Below are positions 45,569 to 56,606 of a stretch of 64,000 nucleotides of DNA, piece after piece. The stretch's first letter is position 1; every line of letters starts with the position of its first letter. Both the position numbers and the translations under genes were made by a program. Below the pieces are notes generated by a model. The model ran no database searches. It worked only from the letters and a program-made list of their open reading frames with translations, and was not told the DNA's origin. Source of the DNA: Amoebidium appalachense (Eukaryota; Ichthyosporea); the NCBI GenBank assembly GCA_963693365.1, contig CAVNZM010000008.1:1550001-1614000 (forward strand), in the 5' to 3' direction.

Positions 45569-46104
45569 GCGCGCACGCGCGCACGCACACACACTCACAC
45601 ATGCACACTGCACACACACACACACACACACACACAGGCGCGCACACACAGGCACGCACACACACACAGGCGCACACCTACACAACACACACAGCACAGG
45701 CACACACAAGCGCACACACGCACACACCCTGTTATCCCTGATCATGATGCCCCCTCCCCCCTCCCTCTTCCCCCCCCGCGCACCCCCCCCCCCCCCCCCC
45801 CCCCACCCACCCCACCCACCCACCTACAAAGACGAAAACATTGTACATGTATTGCATACACAAATATACTCGCACATATACATACACACATTCACTTTAA
45901 TCTTTCAGGCTACATGTGCAATATACATTAATTATGCACAGTCGATAGAATTCGTTGTGAACCCCCCCCCCCCCCCCCCCCCCCCCTCCTCGTTCCCCCC
46001 ATATGCAATGGGGATAATATTGTTTCCCGCTATTAATTAAAAAATCACCGTTCTAACTTCTTAAGACCGAACCACTTGTAACACCGACAGTTTCGGTTGT
46101 GTGG

Positions 46105-46139
<35 letters not shown>

Positions 46140-46249
46140 CCCACCCACCACCTTACCAATATTGAGGTGTACACTGCCCCCACATCCCCAACTGTGTGCT
46201 GAATATCCCGTGCTAGGAAACCAATAACGTGAAAGTAACACATGCCGCA

Positions 46250-47400
46250 TGTGGGTAGTTATTGAAAAAACCAATAATGTCTAGGTAACATACCGTATGA
46301 TGTACATATACTATGCTACAAAGGGGGTTCTATACGAGCTACAACGTTGTGTTTTTTTCGTGTGACCCTCGTACTCCAGGGGCACATTCACCATCCCCCC
46401 CATAAACTTTGTGGTAAAGTTCTCGTGCTAGAAGCTGTTCTGTGGGTAGTTATTGAAAAAACGAATAATGTCTAGGTAACACATGTACATATGCTATGCT
46501 ACAAGGGGGGTTCTATTCGAGCTACAATGTTGTGTTTTTTTCGTGTGACCCTCGTACTCCAGGGGCACATTCACCATCCACCCCATAAACGTTGTGGTAA
46601 ATCTCTCGTCCTAGAGGCTGTTCTGTGGGTAGTTATTGAAAAACCAATAATGTCTAGGTAACATATATATGTACATATACTATGCTACAAGGGGGGTTCT
46701 ATACGAGCTACAACGTTGTGTTTTTTTCGTGTGACCCTCGTACTCCAGGGGCACATTCACCATCCCCCCCATAAACGTTGTGGTAAAGCTCTCGTGCTAG
46801 AAGCTGTTCTGTGGGTAGTTATTGAAAAAACCAATAATGTCTAGGTAACATACTATGTACATATACTATGCTACAAGGGGGGTTCTATACGAGCTACAAC
46901 GTTGTGCTTTTTTCGTGTGACCCTCGTACTCCAGGGGCACATTCACCATCCCCCCCATACACGTTGTGGTAAAGCTCTCGTGCTAGAAGCTGTTCTGTGG
47001 GTAGTTATTGAAAAAACGAATAATGTCTAGGTAACACATGTACTTATACTATGCTACAAGGGGGGTTCTATTCGAGCTACAATGTTGTGTTTTTTTCGTG
47101 TGACCCTCGTACTCCAGGGGCACATCACCACCACCCCAAAACTTGTGGAAACTCTCGTCTAGAGCGTGGTAGAGAAAAACCAATAATGTCTAGGTAACAT
47201 ATGTACTTATACTATGCTACAAGGGGGGTTCTATACGAGCTACAAGGTTGTGTTTTTTTCGTGTGACCCTCGTACTCCAGGGGCACATTTACCATCCCCC
47301 CATAAACGTTGTGGTAAATTTCTCGTGCTAGAGGCTGTTCTGTGGGTAGTTATTGAAAAACCAATAATGTCTAGGTAACATATGTACATATACTATGCTA
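46250..47400 (+). repeat. satellite-like tandem array, unit about 185 bp, about six copies
   Basis: The landmark GTGGGTAGTTATTGAAAAA recurs at 46251, 46442, 46625, 46811, 46997 and 47342, and a damaged copy lies near 47165, giving units of about 183-191 bp. Each unit holds CTACAAGGGGGGTTCTATAC, GTTTTTTTCGTGTGACCC and a run of C before ATAAAC. No open frame crosses the array. It lies in the core of the TIR element. Confidence 0.9.
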
Positions 47401-47516
47401 CAAGGTGCTACAAGGGAGGAGATATTTTATGAACGGGAGAGTGAGCCGAGAATGTGTAGATAAAGAACAGAGGAATATCGAGGCAACCGTGGTGTACCCT
47501 GTCTTTATGTGAACAC

Positions 47517-47518
<2 letters not shown>

Positions 47519-47548
<30 letters not shown>

Positions 47549-47615
47549 CTCGCGCGTTCGTGTCTACCGATGTACGTGCACACGGGCATGTGTTTGGGTG
47601 TGTGTATGTACGTGT

Positions 47616-47677
<62 letters not shown>

Positions 47678-47701
47678 AGGTGCGCATGGTAACGTGTGTG
47701 T

Positions 47702-47781
<80 letters not shown>

Positions 47782-47814
47782 CAACGTGCCTGTGTGTGTG
47801 TGTGTGTGTGTGGC

Positions 47815-47845
<31 letters not shown>

Positions 47846-47960
47846 AGGGCAACGTGTCTGTCTGTGTGTGTGTATCTCTCTCTGTGTGTGTGTGTTTGTG
47901 TGTGTGTGTGTGGCAGCGTGCGTGTCTCGCTGTGTGTGTGTGTGTGTGTGTGTGTCATGA
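47519..47960. repeat. (TG)n and G-run block
   Basis: (TG)n at 47517-47543, a 48-bp G-run at 47629-47676, then (TG)n to about 47850 interrupted by GGCAACGTGTGTG units every 30-45 bp. Right end of the host-like core of the TIR element. Confidence 0.9.
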
Positions 47961-48659
47961 TTGACGACATAGGTTCAGAAGAAGAGTGTGTATCACTACG
48001 TTGCAGTTTTCACATACTTTGTAGTTCACGCGCGCGGAGGCATAATGTTAACGTGCGTTACCGGTTATAGAAAGCACAAGCGTAACTAGCGTTTTATATC
48101 ATAAATAGTCATAAAATGGTAACGTTCATTATAACTACGATGCATGAGAATAGAATGATATCAACAATACATACATTAGATATCGTACGGATATCTTGCG
48201 ATATATCATCTGGTGTCCGGAGAATGTGCACGTGCCTGTGATGTGCACCCGCCCTAATGCAGTAAGGTATTGTTTTCAGGCGCTAATAAACCTTCAAAGG
48301 TGGTAACATCCTCGGAACACACAAAATATAAAATTGCAATAAATAACCATTTTCCTGCTTCGATGCTCGAAATTGGTACTATGTAGTTACTAGATTGCTC
48401 TATTTTGCCTAGTGTTTAGTGTTTCGGACGTTCGCAATTTACACTCTGCCACATGGCACTTGCCAAATGGGGTAATTTAGTTTTATTTGCGGCCGTTGTG
48501 GTTGCGTGTTTATCTAACAAATATCATTATGAGATGTTTATGACCCCTGTGGGATATGTACAAGATCAGACCATAGAAGATCAGGTCGTTGCGATGTCGT
48601 AAAGATGGCAGAAACATATCTTCATTAGATGTATGCGATAATCTCAATTAAACATGAAA

Positions 48660-48860
48660 CGTGATTGGCTGATCACAGTTGGGTGACCCTGAGCATGCCG
48701 TTTTGAAGAATAACAACCAATCAAAATCGGGTTTGCCATTTTGTGATTTTCGTCCCACAATCGAACGGAAAAGTGATTTCCTGGCCCTATATAAATGGCC
48801 ATGCCACCATCACATTCAGATGGCCGCAATGAGCCCCGCAATGCCCCGTGTGAGTAATTG
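48660..48860 (+). promoter_or_regulatory. promoter-like segment in the right arm of the TIR element
   Basis: ATTGG (48665), CCAAT (48717) and CTATATAAATGG (TATA at 48788-48796), followed by several in-frame ATGs and, at 48850, CCCCGT|GTGAGTAA, a strong splice-donor sequence. A short first exon could read MAAMSPAMPR. No following exon is recognised. It could be the element's own promoter, a captured host promoter, or chance. Confidence 0.35.
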
Positions 48861-49242
48861 GCGGGTTTCCCAACGATTGCTCAGCTGGCTTGATCACAAA
48901 AATTTTCTTTGCGCGTATATCGCAACCATTCTCATCGGACATCTAATAGACATCTAAAGGATTTTTCGATTGTTCTTCTGATATCTTTCTAATATCCACA
49001 ATGCTGCCGTTTAGATATCACATTGATGTACTTACAAAAGACACTGACCTTCTACTGCACGGATGTTCTTCTGATATCTTTCTAATATCCACAATACTGC
49101 CGCTTAGATATCACTGGGATGGCAAGCTTATGTATCATATACTTATGAATTCGATATATAAATATATCCCTATGCGGATATCGCAATGATAATCTAAGGG
49201 CCTCTAAAAGATATGTAGATGATACCTCGTGGACTACTGCTC

Positions 49243-49696
49243 TGGACAGATTAGGATATTCAAATGATAGGTTACAGCATATCACATTGATGTACATAGC
49301 GACATCTTACCGATATCAATCACACAACTCACTAGTCTTTATTTAGATATATCAGGTACATATCCTTACGACGTGTACAAAGATATGAATTAGATATCGT
49401 AGCTTGGGCCTGCAAAGAGGCAGTTGTGATATGTTTGAGATGTAGGACCAAAAACAGATAACATATTAAATATAAAAGGGATATCAAAAAGAATATCAAA
49501 AGGATACCCACAATGCCGCCGTTTTAGACAGAGCGGGATATTCAAATGATAAGTTACAGCATATCACATTGATGTACATAGGGGCATCTTACACATACCA
49601 ATCACATATATCACAAGTCTTTATTTAGATATATTTGGTACATATCCTTACGACCTGTACAATGATATGAATTAGATATCATATCTTGGGCCTGTG
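49243..49696 (+). repeat. two direct copies of a ~165-bp block in the right arm
   Basis: Copies at about 49243-49411 and 49527-49696, both beginning GGATATTCAAATGATA and containing ACATATCCTTACGAC and TGGGCCTG. A shorter duplication (TTCTTCTGATATCTTTC...) lies at about 48972-49030 and 49064-49120. Confidence 0.8.
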
Positions 49697-50430
49697 GACA
49701 AAGGGATATCCGAAAGGATATCAAAAGGATGTCTTCAACATGCCTACTGGTTGTGTACAAGGGTATCTTCTGGATTACCCCCATGGGCGCATAACGATAT
49801 CAAAAAAATGGTTGTAGGTACATCACAACGATGTCCAGACGATATCAAAACAACATCTGTATTATATTCAATTTATAAGCATACATGTTATCCATCAGAT
49901 ATCACGTGGATATCAATTTGTATTGTCCCACGACATCAGGTAGATATCGTCATGTAATGCGTATTGGATGGGATTAAGATATTCTATAATGAGGGATATC
50001 TGTAGGCTATAACAAAGACATCTAACAGATATCGTTTGGGGCACCAATATCCTAAACGTATGTGAAACATATCCAAAAGAGCTATTATGACCTTGCTAAC
50101 ATACATATCACTAGGATAGCATATGGATATCATAATGCTATGAGGAAATTTTGAGATTTTCGGTCAAAAACCAAAACCATCGTGGTTTTCTATGATATCG
50201 TAAGGATATCGTAAGGATATCAGCAAAGGATGGGTTTCGGATATGCGCCATACCATAACCAATCCGAACCCTATCAAAGATATCATTGATAGGGATCTGA
50301 TGGGTTCTATCCGGGAATTCTATGATATCTTGTCAGGCTCTTTTTGACGTATTTAGGGTGGGGTTTGGTATGCCATATATCAAAATGATATATAAGATGG
50401 GGTTCGGATGCCGGATGAAGTTTGCTGATA

Positions 50431-51174
50431 GGGCCTGATCCGGAGAAAATCCGGGCCATAGTTGAGTGGCCCCGTCCTCAGACTGTCACTCAACTAAGGC
50501 AATTTTTAGGTTTAACTAATTATCTTCGTCGTTATATTAAGGATTATAGTATGCTTGCTTTGCCGTTAACTAGTCAGACGGGGGGGGAGAAGAAGAATAG
50601 AATAGATTGGAATGTTGATGCTGTTTCTGCTTTCGAAAAGCTTAAGTTAGCTTTGCAGTCTTCGAGTATGCTTGTTCATCCTGATTTTTCGGCCGGGGGG
50701 GGGATGTTTAAAGTTCGGTGTGATGCAAGTAAGGTTGCTGAGGGGGCCGTGTTATATCAGGTGCAGGAGGGGCAGGATAGAGTGATTGCTTATGCTAGTC
50801 GTTCATTTAGTAAAAGTGAACGTAGATATGGCAATCCGGAGAGAGAGTCCCATGCTATCTTTTGGGCAGTCTCACAGGCATGGAGGTATATACTCGCAGG
50901 CAGGACGTTTGAGGTCTACACCGACCACAAGCCCTGCCTAGCCATGGCCGGCACCACTCGTCTGGTGAACGAGAGGATGCAGAAGTGGGCCGCGGCTCTC
51001 GGTGAGTTCTCCTATAAATTGTTTTATGCCAAGGGCGAAACAATGGTTGACTGTGATGCTCTCTCTCGTGCTGCTTATATTTTGTTTGACGAAGAGAAGG
51101 AGGGGGAGGGGGGGGCTAGTGAGAGACGGGGGGGGAGGGGGGGGAAGGGGGGGAGAGTGAGCAGAAAGGAATAG
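50431..51174 (+). pseudogene. chromovirus RT thumb/connection and RNase H
   Basis: Continuation of the RT after the nested element: PDPEKIRAIVEWPRP, LRQFLGLTNYLRRYI, then RNase H with FKVRCDASKVAEGAVL (catalytic Asp), YASRSFSKSERRY, ESHAIFWAVSQAWRY and FEVYTDHKPCLAM, and ending with CDALSRAA. The frame is open to 51174 and ends in a G-rich Gly/Arg tail. RNase H degrades the RNA strand during reverse transcription. Confidence 0.92.
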
Positions 51175-51179
51175 ATGCT

Positions 51180-52247
51180 GTGTCTGTTGATGTGTCTTCT
51201 TGGGCTCCGGGGTTGCTTGCTTATAAGTGTAGGGGAGGGGGGGGGAGGTATTTGTCAGTGTCTGAGGTCGGGACCGAGCCTCATGGCTCGGCCCCTGCCT
51301 TAGCACCTACGGCTTTGATCTTAGCTCAGGAGGAAGATGTGTTGATTGGTCTGGTTAAGAATTATTTAAAGGGGCCGGTTGATTCGATTAAATTTAAAGA
51401 TAAAAGGCAGATGGTTAAGGTAGCTAAGTTAGCAAAAATGTGTCAGGTAGAGCAGGATTTCGTTTATCATTGTTCTGGGCCAGACGGACACCGAGTTTGG
51501 GTCCTGACGGCACTTGTGCCTGAGGTTTTGCATATGGTGCACACATGAGCATCCCATGGCTGGTCATTTAGGTGTAAATAGGACGTTGCTTCGTGTTAAT
51601 CGTTCGTATTTTTGGCCGGGTATGAGTAGGGAGGTGAGGGATTATGTGTTGTCATGCATGCATTGTCAGGAAAGGAATGAGAGTCCCCACTCTCGTTCCC
51701 GCCCGTCGTTTATTAGGGATTTTAATGTTCGTATGTTTGAAAGGGTAGCAGTGGATATGGTCGGTCCTTTTAATTCTACGGTTGAAGGTAGCACTGTTCC
51801 TGTTACCGTCACCGATGTGGCCACTCGTTGGGTTGAAGTCTTTCCTCTCCCCACTGCTAATGCCGTTTTGTTTGCTCGTATTTTTGTGGATGAAATTTGT
51901 CTTAGGTTTGGTTGTCCTCGTGTTTTGTTAACGGATAGGAGTCGTGTGTTTTTAAATCAGTTGGTGTCGGAGGTGTGTAAAATTTTAAGGGTAGCTCATA
52001 TCACTACGTCTGCATATCACCCTCAAGCAAATGCCATCTCTGAACGTGTGCATGCAGTGTTTCAGAAGTCCTTTGGCAAAATGGTGGATGTGGAGGCTAA
52101 TGATTGGGATCATATGTCTAGGTTTATTGCTCATTCGTATAATTCTACCCCTCATGCTGTGACTGGTTTTTCTCCGTTTTATTTGGTCTATGGGCAGGAG
52201 GCTATTAGTTTGTTAGATACGGCACTTTTGCCGATGGGGGGGCTGAC
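51180..52247 (+). pseudogene. chromovirus integrase, one frameshift
   Basis: Cuts target DNA and joins LTR ends. The N-terminal zinc finger has His residues at HEHPMAGHLG and Cys residues at CMHC. The frame shifts by one just before it (near 51545). The DDE core keeps AVDMVGPF (D), LLTDRSRVF (D) and NAISERVHA (E) with YHPQ between them. The core runs to about 52220, then the solo LTR begins at 52248. Confidence 0.9.
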
Positions 52248-53102
52248 TGTTGGAATACGTCACCATGTATGACAGCAAGAGCCTTGAAGTATGTATGTGT
52301 TTTAGCTTGTTTGTATTCGTGTCTGCTTTCCTTCTTTGTGCTCTCTCTCTCTCTCTCTCTCCTCCTCCCCCCCCCCCCCCCCCCCCCCCCCGTATCTCTC
52401 TCTCCCTTGTTTCTGTGGGCACAGATATCTGTAGATCTGTGCACACCTGGCTCTCTTGCCTGATAAGAACTTATTGTATTTTATTTTTTTGCTCTCCTCT
52501 GTTTATCTGAGAGGTAGCGTGATTGGCTAGCCTCACTCGTTTCTTTCCTTTATTTCAAAATGGCTTAGTTTTGTTCTCAAAAGGATGGCTCGTCAATAGT
52601 GCGAGCGAGTACATCTGTAGATGTGTTGTGCATTCCTGTCTTTAATATATGTGTGTTGTGATTGGACAATAGATATATATGGAATTCAGTTTATTGCAAA
52701 GTGTCTTCATTTGAGAGTGTATATAGGAAATATATTATTTAAATAATTTTTTATAGAGACGAAATAAAATAATTGAGTTAATAGTGATAATGTATATTAT
52801 TAATTTATTTAAGTAAAGTTTCTACACTTTAGTTTAATCGGAAGTTGGAAGCGTATGCTCTGTCGGAATGTGTTTTTCTATCTTCTGATAGAACCGATTG
52901 GTTCTCCCTCTTTAGTTGTGATAAGGTGATAAGTCGCAAGTACAAAATTTGAAGGAACCGAGACCACAATAAAGAATCAGTTGTTGTTTGAAATCTTTCA
53001 ATGTCTCGTGAACAACTCCGATTGCCCTCTCATTAATGTGTTAGTCGTGTTTTACATGACACCTCTGTGCACTCTGCTCCCTTAGACCCGTACAAAACAA
53101 CA
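52248..53102 (+). mobile_element. solo LTR inserted in the chromovirus pol gene
   Basis: 855 bp from TGTTGGAATACG to AAACAACA, with the terminal inverted repeat TGTTG/CAACA and the target duplication CTGAC on both sides (52243-52247 and 53103-53107). It holds AATAAA at 52968-52973 and a C-run at 52368-52391. It resembles neither of the other LTR families in the window. Orientation is not proven. Confidence 0.9.
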
Positions 53103-53107
53103 CTGAC

Positions 53108-53808
53108 CGACTAACTTATCCCCACTGGACTGAGTTCCGGGAGCAGCTACTAACCCGGGCCCGGGCTGCACGTGATGCAGCTCTGGCCCGTACACAGCAG
53201 GCACAGGCACGTGCAGATGTGTCCACACGTCCGTTACGTGAAATTGCCGAGGTACTTTAGTTTTAATTAGGGATCATACTAGGAAAAAGAGATATAAGCA
53301 GGAGCAGGAAGGTACGGGTGAAGGTGAAGGTCTCCGTAAGTATGGTAAGAAATGGTTGCCTCTTTTCATTGGCCCGTATAAAATAGTGGCTAGGTTAGGT
53401 CCGACGGAATATAAGGTGCAGAGGTTAGATAATGAGAGTGATGTTAGATTTTATAATATAGATGATATAAAGGAATATTATGATAGGGCCCTTAGGGTAA
53501 AACGGCCGGAGGGCCGTCGAGTGTTAGATGCATTCACCCCCGACTATGACGGGTCGGTGGATGTATCGGAGGCTGCAGTAGATAAAATTATGGATAAAAA
53601 GGTTATCGAAGGTAAGGAAGGTAAGGTAAATTATTATTTAATTCGTTTTGAGGGAGGTTATCAGGAAGATCAGTGGTTGCCTGAGTTTCATTTGGATTGC
53701 CCATTTTCTATTCGTGCTTATGAGGCTAGATTAGTGCAGAGGGAGTTGCCTAGTGCTCCCCGGCCTCTAGGCCAAAGAGAGTTATTCCTCAGTTTAATCG
53801 TGGTGTGA
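53108..53808 (+). pseudogene. chromovirus integrase C-terminus with chromodomain
   Basis: After the solo LTR the polyprotein continues in a shifted frame (YPHWTEFREQL, helical Ala/Arg-rich segment), then WLPLFIGPYKIVARLGPTEY (integrase C-terminal fold). A chromodomain near the end reads VDKIMDKKVIEGK, YYLIRFEGGY, DQWLPEFHLD. In chromoviruses this domain is thought to guide integration to chromatin marks. A stop lies near 53262 and a frame change near the G-run at 52236-52242. Confidence 0.85.
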
Positions 53809-54110
53809 AAAAGTCGGTGGGGGAGGGGGCCGGGGGGGGAGTGATGCAAATACACGTAGACACACGGGGGGAGGGGGAGGGGGGGGAGGAGACCGAGGAG
53901 GAGTGTGAACGTAGTCGTAGGAATTTAATTTATTATCATAGGTGTCTCCCTAGGTATCAAGCTTATGGTGTAGATTAATTTATTATTTTTCTTCGTAATT
54001 TATTTAATTTAATTTTTTTAGGAGACTGATTAGTCTATGTCTTTTTAGGGGGTGTTAGATGTAATGTGACTGAGGTGGGACTCAGCTTTTCCGGGGGCGG
54101 GGGGGGGAGT

Positions 54111-54829
54111 TGACATATACCAATCCGTCTCAGCAGATCAGCCTAAGTCTACGATCGAGATCGGGGGGGGGGGGGGGGGGGGGTGGCCCGGGTCCACAGA
54201 TCATCAAGATCAAGTCCGGGGCCTCAAGATAGCTGTACAGCTGCGTGCAACTTGCCTCTGCCGGCGCAGGGCAGGACCACGTCAGCTGAAGCAGCCGACC
54301 AATAGAATTCTAATTAGTGTGTAGGATAGATCGTAGGAGGACTTAGGAATGTGATTGTTCGGGCAGAAGCCCTTTTGTAAGTATTGGCAAGGTTTGATAG
54401 TGTATGTTGCCAAACGTATTTATATATTTCGATGTAGAGGAAAGGGGGGAGGGAGGGGGGGGGGGGGGGGGGGATAGTATGAAATGTAGATTTAGACTCT
54501 GCGGTGCCACTAGGGGGAGGGTGAGGGGTGAGACATGGATAAATATATTAGTTTGAGTAGATCGACTTAGCTCGTGCAGGCGCACGATAAAGTAGATCGG
54601 AATGTTTGGAATGTGGCATCGTAGGGGGGCCAGGTGATGATGATCTTTGAGGGCACGGCCTTGATGGCCTCAGGTGTGACTTAGCCTCATTCCGTACGGA
54701 TCTAAGTTTTGCCCGTCGGAGCCTGGTCTGAATAAACTGTACCGTTTTTCCGTACACGTTCGTTCCTTTTCGTGTGTGTACACTTAGTAGAGTGCCGCGT
54801 CTCTAGTACATACACAATAGGATACGACA
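54111..54829 (+). repeat. chromovirus 3' LTR
   Basis: 719 bp, nearly identical to 37709-38432. The G-run at 54163-54182 is shorter than in the 5' copy and the one at 54455-54473 longer. The short minus frame at 54548-54757 also occurs in the 5' LTR and is not a gene. Confidence 0.95.
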
Positions 54830-54834
54830 AAAAG

Positions 54835-55293
54835 AGAATTAAACCGCCAATAACCTCCGGTTCTAATACATTAGCTAACAGGTTGCATTTATTGATAGAT
54901 ATGCAGCCGCGAGTAATCCGCCCCCCCACACATATTACACATACGAGCAGGAGACACCAGAAACCGATTACACCGCCAAGCCATAATCATCTTTGCGTTT
55001 TTACACCACACCACATTACGAGTAAACGAATCTATGTATGAACGAGACTCTCTAACCGTATCCGCCATATATAGGCTACTAGTAGTTGGTGTTTTTGCGG
55101 TCCAAACACCGGAAGGGACTCAACACGTAGAGTAAAAAGATATCAGCCATAGACTTGAAACTATTCACTGATTCACACTATGATCTAGCCGTACCTCCGG
55201 TGGGGTTGCCAGCCATTCCACATAGCGCTCGGCAATGGGCAGAGACGATGGGCCCGGGGAAGTGTTAAATTCTATAAGTATTTGGGATGGAAG
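54835..55293. other. host DNA between two LTR elements
   Basis: About 460 bp between the chromovirus and the copia element. The minus frame at 55165-55374 begins like a signal peptide, but that part lies in the copia LTR. The part left of 55293 (SPGPSSLPIAERYVEWLATPPE, then GTACGG) looks coding, but the frame is not confirmed. Confidence 0.35.
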
Positions 55294-56197
55294 CAGAGAC
55301 ACAGTGGTGCAGTGTGAAAACACCACAGACACACACAACAACAAAACACGGAACGATCGGAGCAGTGTACACAACAGACATCAATGTTTAGACACGACTG
55401 AACTGAATTTATTCTGATCTTCGAATAAATACCTGAAATTCCTCTAAGTCTAATCCATACATGATTTCCGACCAGTCGGAAATCAGATCTATCTCTAATA
55501 GAAACCAATCACTAAGAACCAATTGCTTTCAGAGAGATCCGGTACGCGGAGACGTACACGATACGACACAGACACTAGTTAAGATCAACTCGTGTCATCA
55601 TCAAGGAAGTTCTAACCTATAACACACTGCAAAGACTCAGACATATCACACTTAACCTTGATGATTGGTTAAAGCCCGGCAACACATGAAAACTAAAGTA
55701 AATTAATGAAGTCTAAACACACATGTTATTCTAAGTGTAGCCTAAGTGTGTTACCGTCCAATGAACACGTATTAAGTAACACAAATCTACCTAACATATA
55801 TTAGCTAGTAGAAAAGAAATACGATTATACACATGAAGACAAGGAGAGAAAGAAAAGAAAATAAGGAAGGACTCGGAGAAAGAGGAAGGAAAAGAGAGCA
55901 CAGATCAACAAACAAGATAGTAATAGCATAACTATAACCAGAGATATTTATGTACACACGAACATGTACATGTCTCTCCCTGAGTGGGTGGATCCGTGTA
56001 CACACAAATAAATATTCTAATCGATATCACAATACACGATTAAAGCCGATACAACACGATTACGAGTATACAAGCATATCGGAGATCGATGCTACACTTT
56101 ACATAATAGGAGTGTGGCATTTACACTAAGCATATGAACTGAAACATAACACAAACTGAGAAGATCTTACCATATGTAAATACTACGTATTACAACA
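55294..56197 (-). repeat. copia 3' LTR (far boundary tentative)
   Basis: In minus sense it starts TGTTGTAATACG directly after the polypurine-like TTAAGTGGGGA. The segment 55993-56197 is shared with the right-hand LTR remnant. The far end at about 55294 rests only on the GGAAG repeat. Two more AGTGGGGATAT motifs upstream (56230-56262) look like duplicated polypurine tracts. Confidence 0.6.
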
Positions 56198-56299
56198 TCC
56201 CCACTTAAGACTTTGAAGTTTGTGTTATCATATCCCCACTGGACTAGTGAAATATCCCCACTTGAGAACAGAAACGAAAAAAAAAATATAAAGTGTGTA

Positions 56300-56305
56300 C
56301 TTTTT

Positions 56306-56347
<42 letters not shown>

Positions 56348-56390
56348 GGGGGGGGGAAGGGGGGGGGGGGAGGGGGGGGGGGGGGAAGGA
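56300..56390. repeat. long G-run with A interruptions
   Basis: About 85 bp of almost pure G between the copia RNase H stop and the LTR. In the sense of the element it is a C-run in the 3' untranslated region. Confidence 0.9.
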
Positions 56391-56606
56391 ACTGGGGCAA
56401 AAACAACGAATATGTATAACGTTTATAGTCGGGGTTTGATTAACTGGGTTTGAAACCAGTGAAAGATAGAGTAGAGTCGCGGTACAGGTCAAACCTTACA
56501 TAAAAACCCTAAGTGGGCATACCCACAAAGGCAATATACATATGAAATAATGATTATGGTAAAGTAAGTAGTAAACATTAGAAAACCACTCTTGAAGTAG
56601 GACGGG

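Larger units (their letters stand above)
42559..50430. mobile_element. 7.87-kb terminal-inverted-repeat element nested in the RT gene
   Basis: Left end ATCAGCAAACTTCATCC... (42565-42591) and right end (50403-50429) are perfect inverted repeats over 27 bases, with further partial pairing inward. The short direct repeat GGGCC flanks it (42554-42558 and 50431-50435), but the left side has about five unmatched bases (CCCCG) between it and the TIR. Removing the insertion restores the RT reading frame. Left arm (to about 43560) and right arm (from about 48080) are AT-rich and crowded with GATATC-like motifs; the middle 4.5 kb looks like ordinary host DNA with microsatellites. I find no transposase, so it is probably non-autonomous. 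Confidence 0.85.
37709..54829 (+). mobile_element. Ty3/gypsy chromovirus LTR retrotransposon, interrupted twice
   Basis: Bounded by direct LTRs (37709-38432 and 54111-54829) beginning TG and ending CA, with a 5-bp target duplication AAAAG (37704-37708 and 54830-54834). The order is gag with a zinc knuckle, protease, reverse transcriptase, RNase H, integrase and chromodomain, which is the Ty3/gypsy order and the hallmark of chromoviruses. Two later insertions inflate it: a TIR element (42559-50430) and a solo LTR (52248-53102). Without them it would be about 8.4 kb. A G-rich polypurine tract (54093-54110) precedes the 3' LTR. No canonical TGG primer-binding site follows the 5' LTR. Confidence 0.93.

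Noticed and set aside
45436-45741. Signal-peptide-like frame (MKGFLLLLAVLLSVLACLFF)
   Set aside because: Runs straight into CA repeats; the minus strand of the same DNA gives an equally plausible Lys-rich frame, so neither is supported.
53130-53150. TATCCCCACTGGACT shared by the chromovirus pol gene and the copia 3' region near 56230
   Set aside because: Too short and in different contexts; probably chance.
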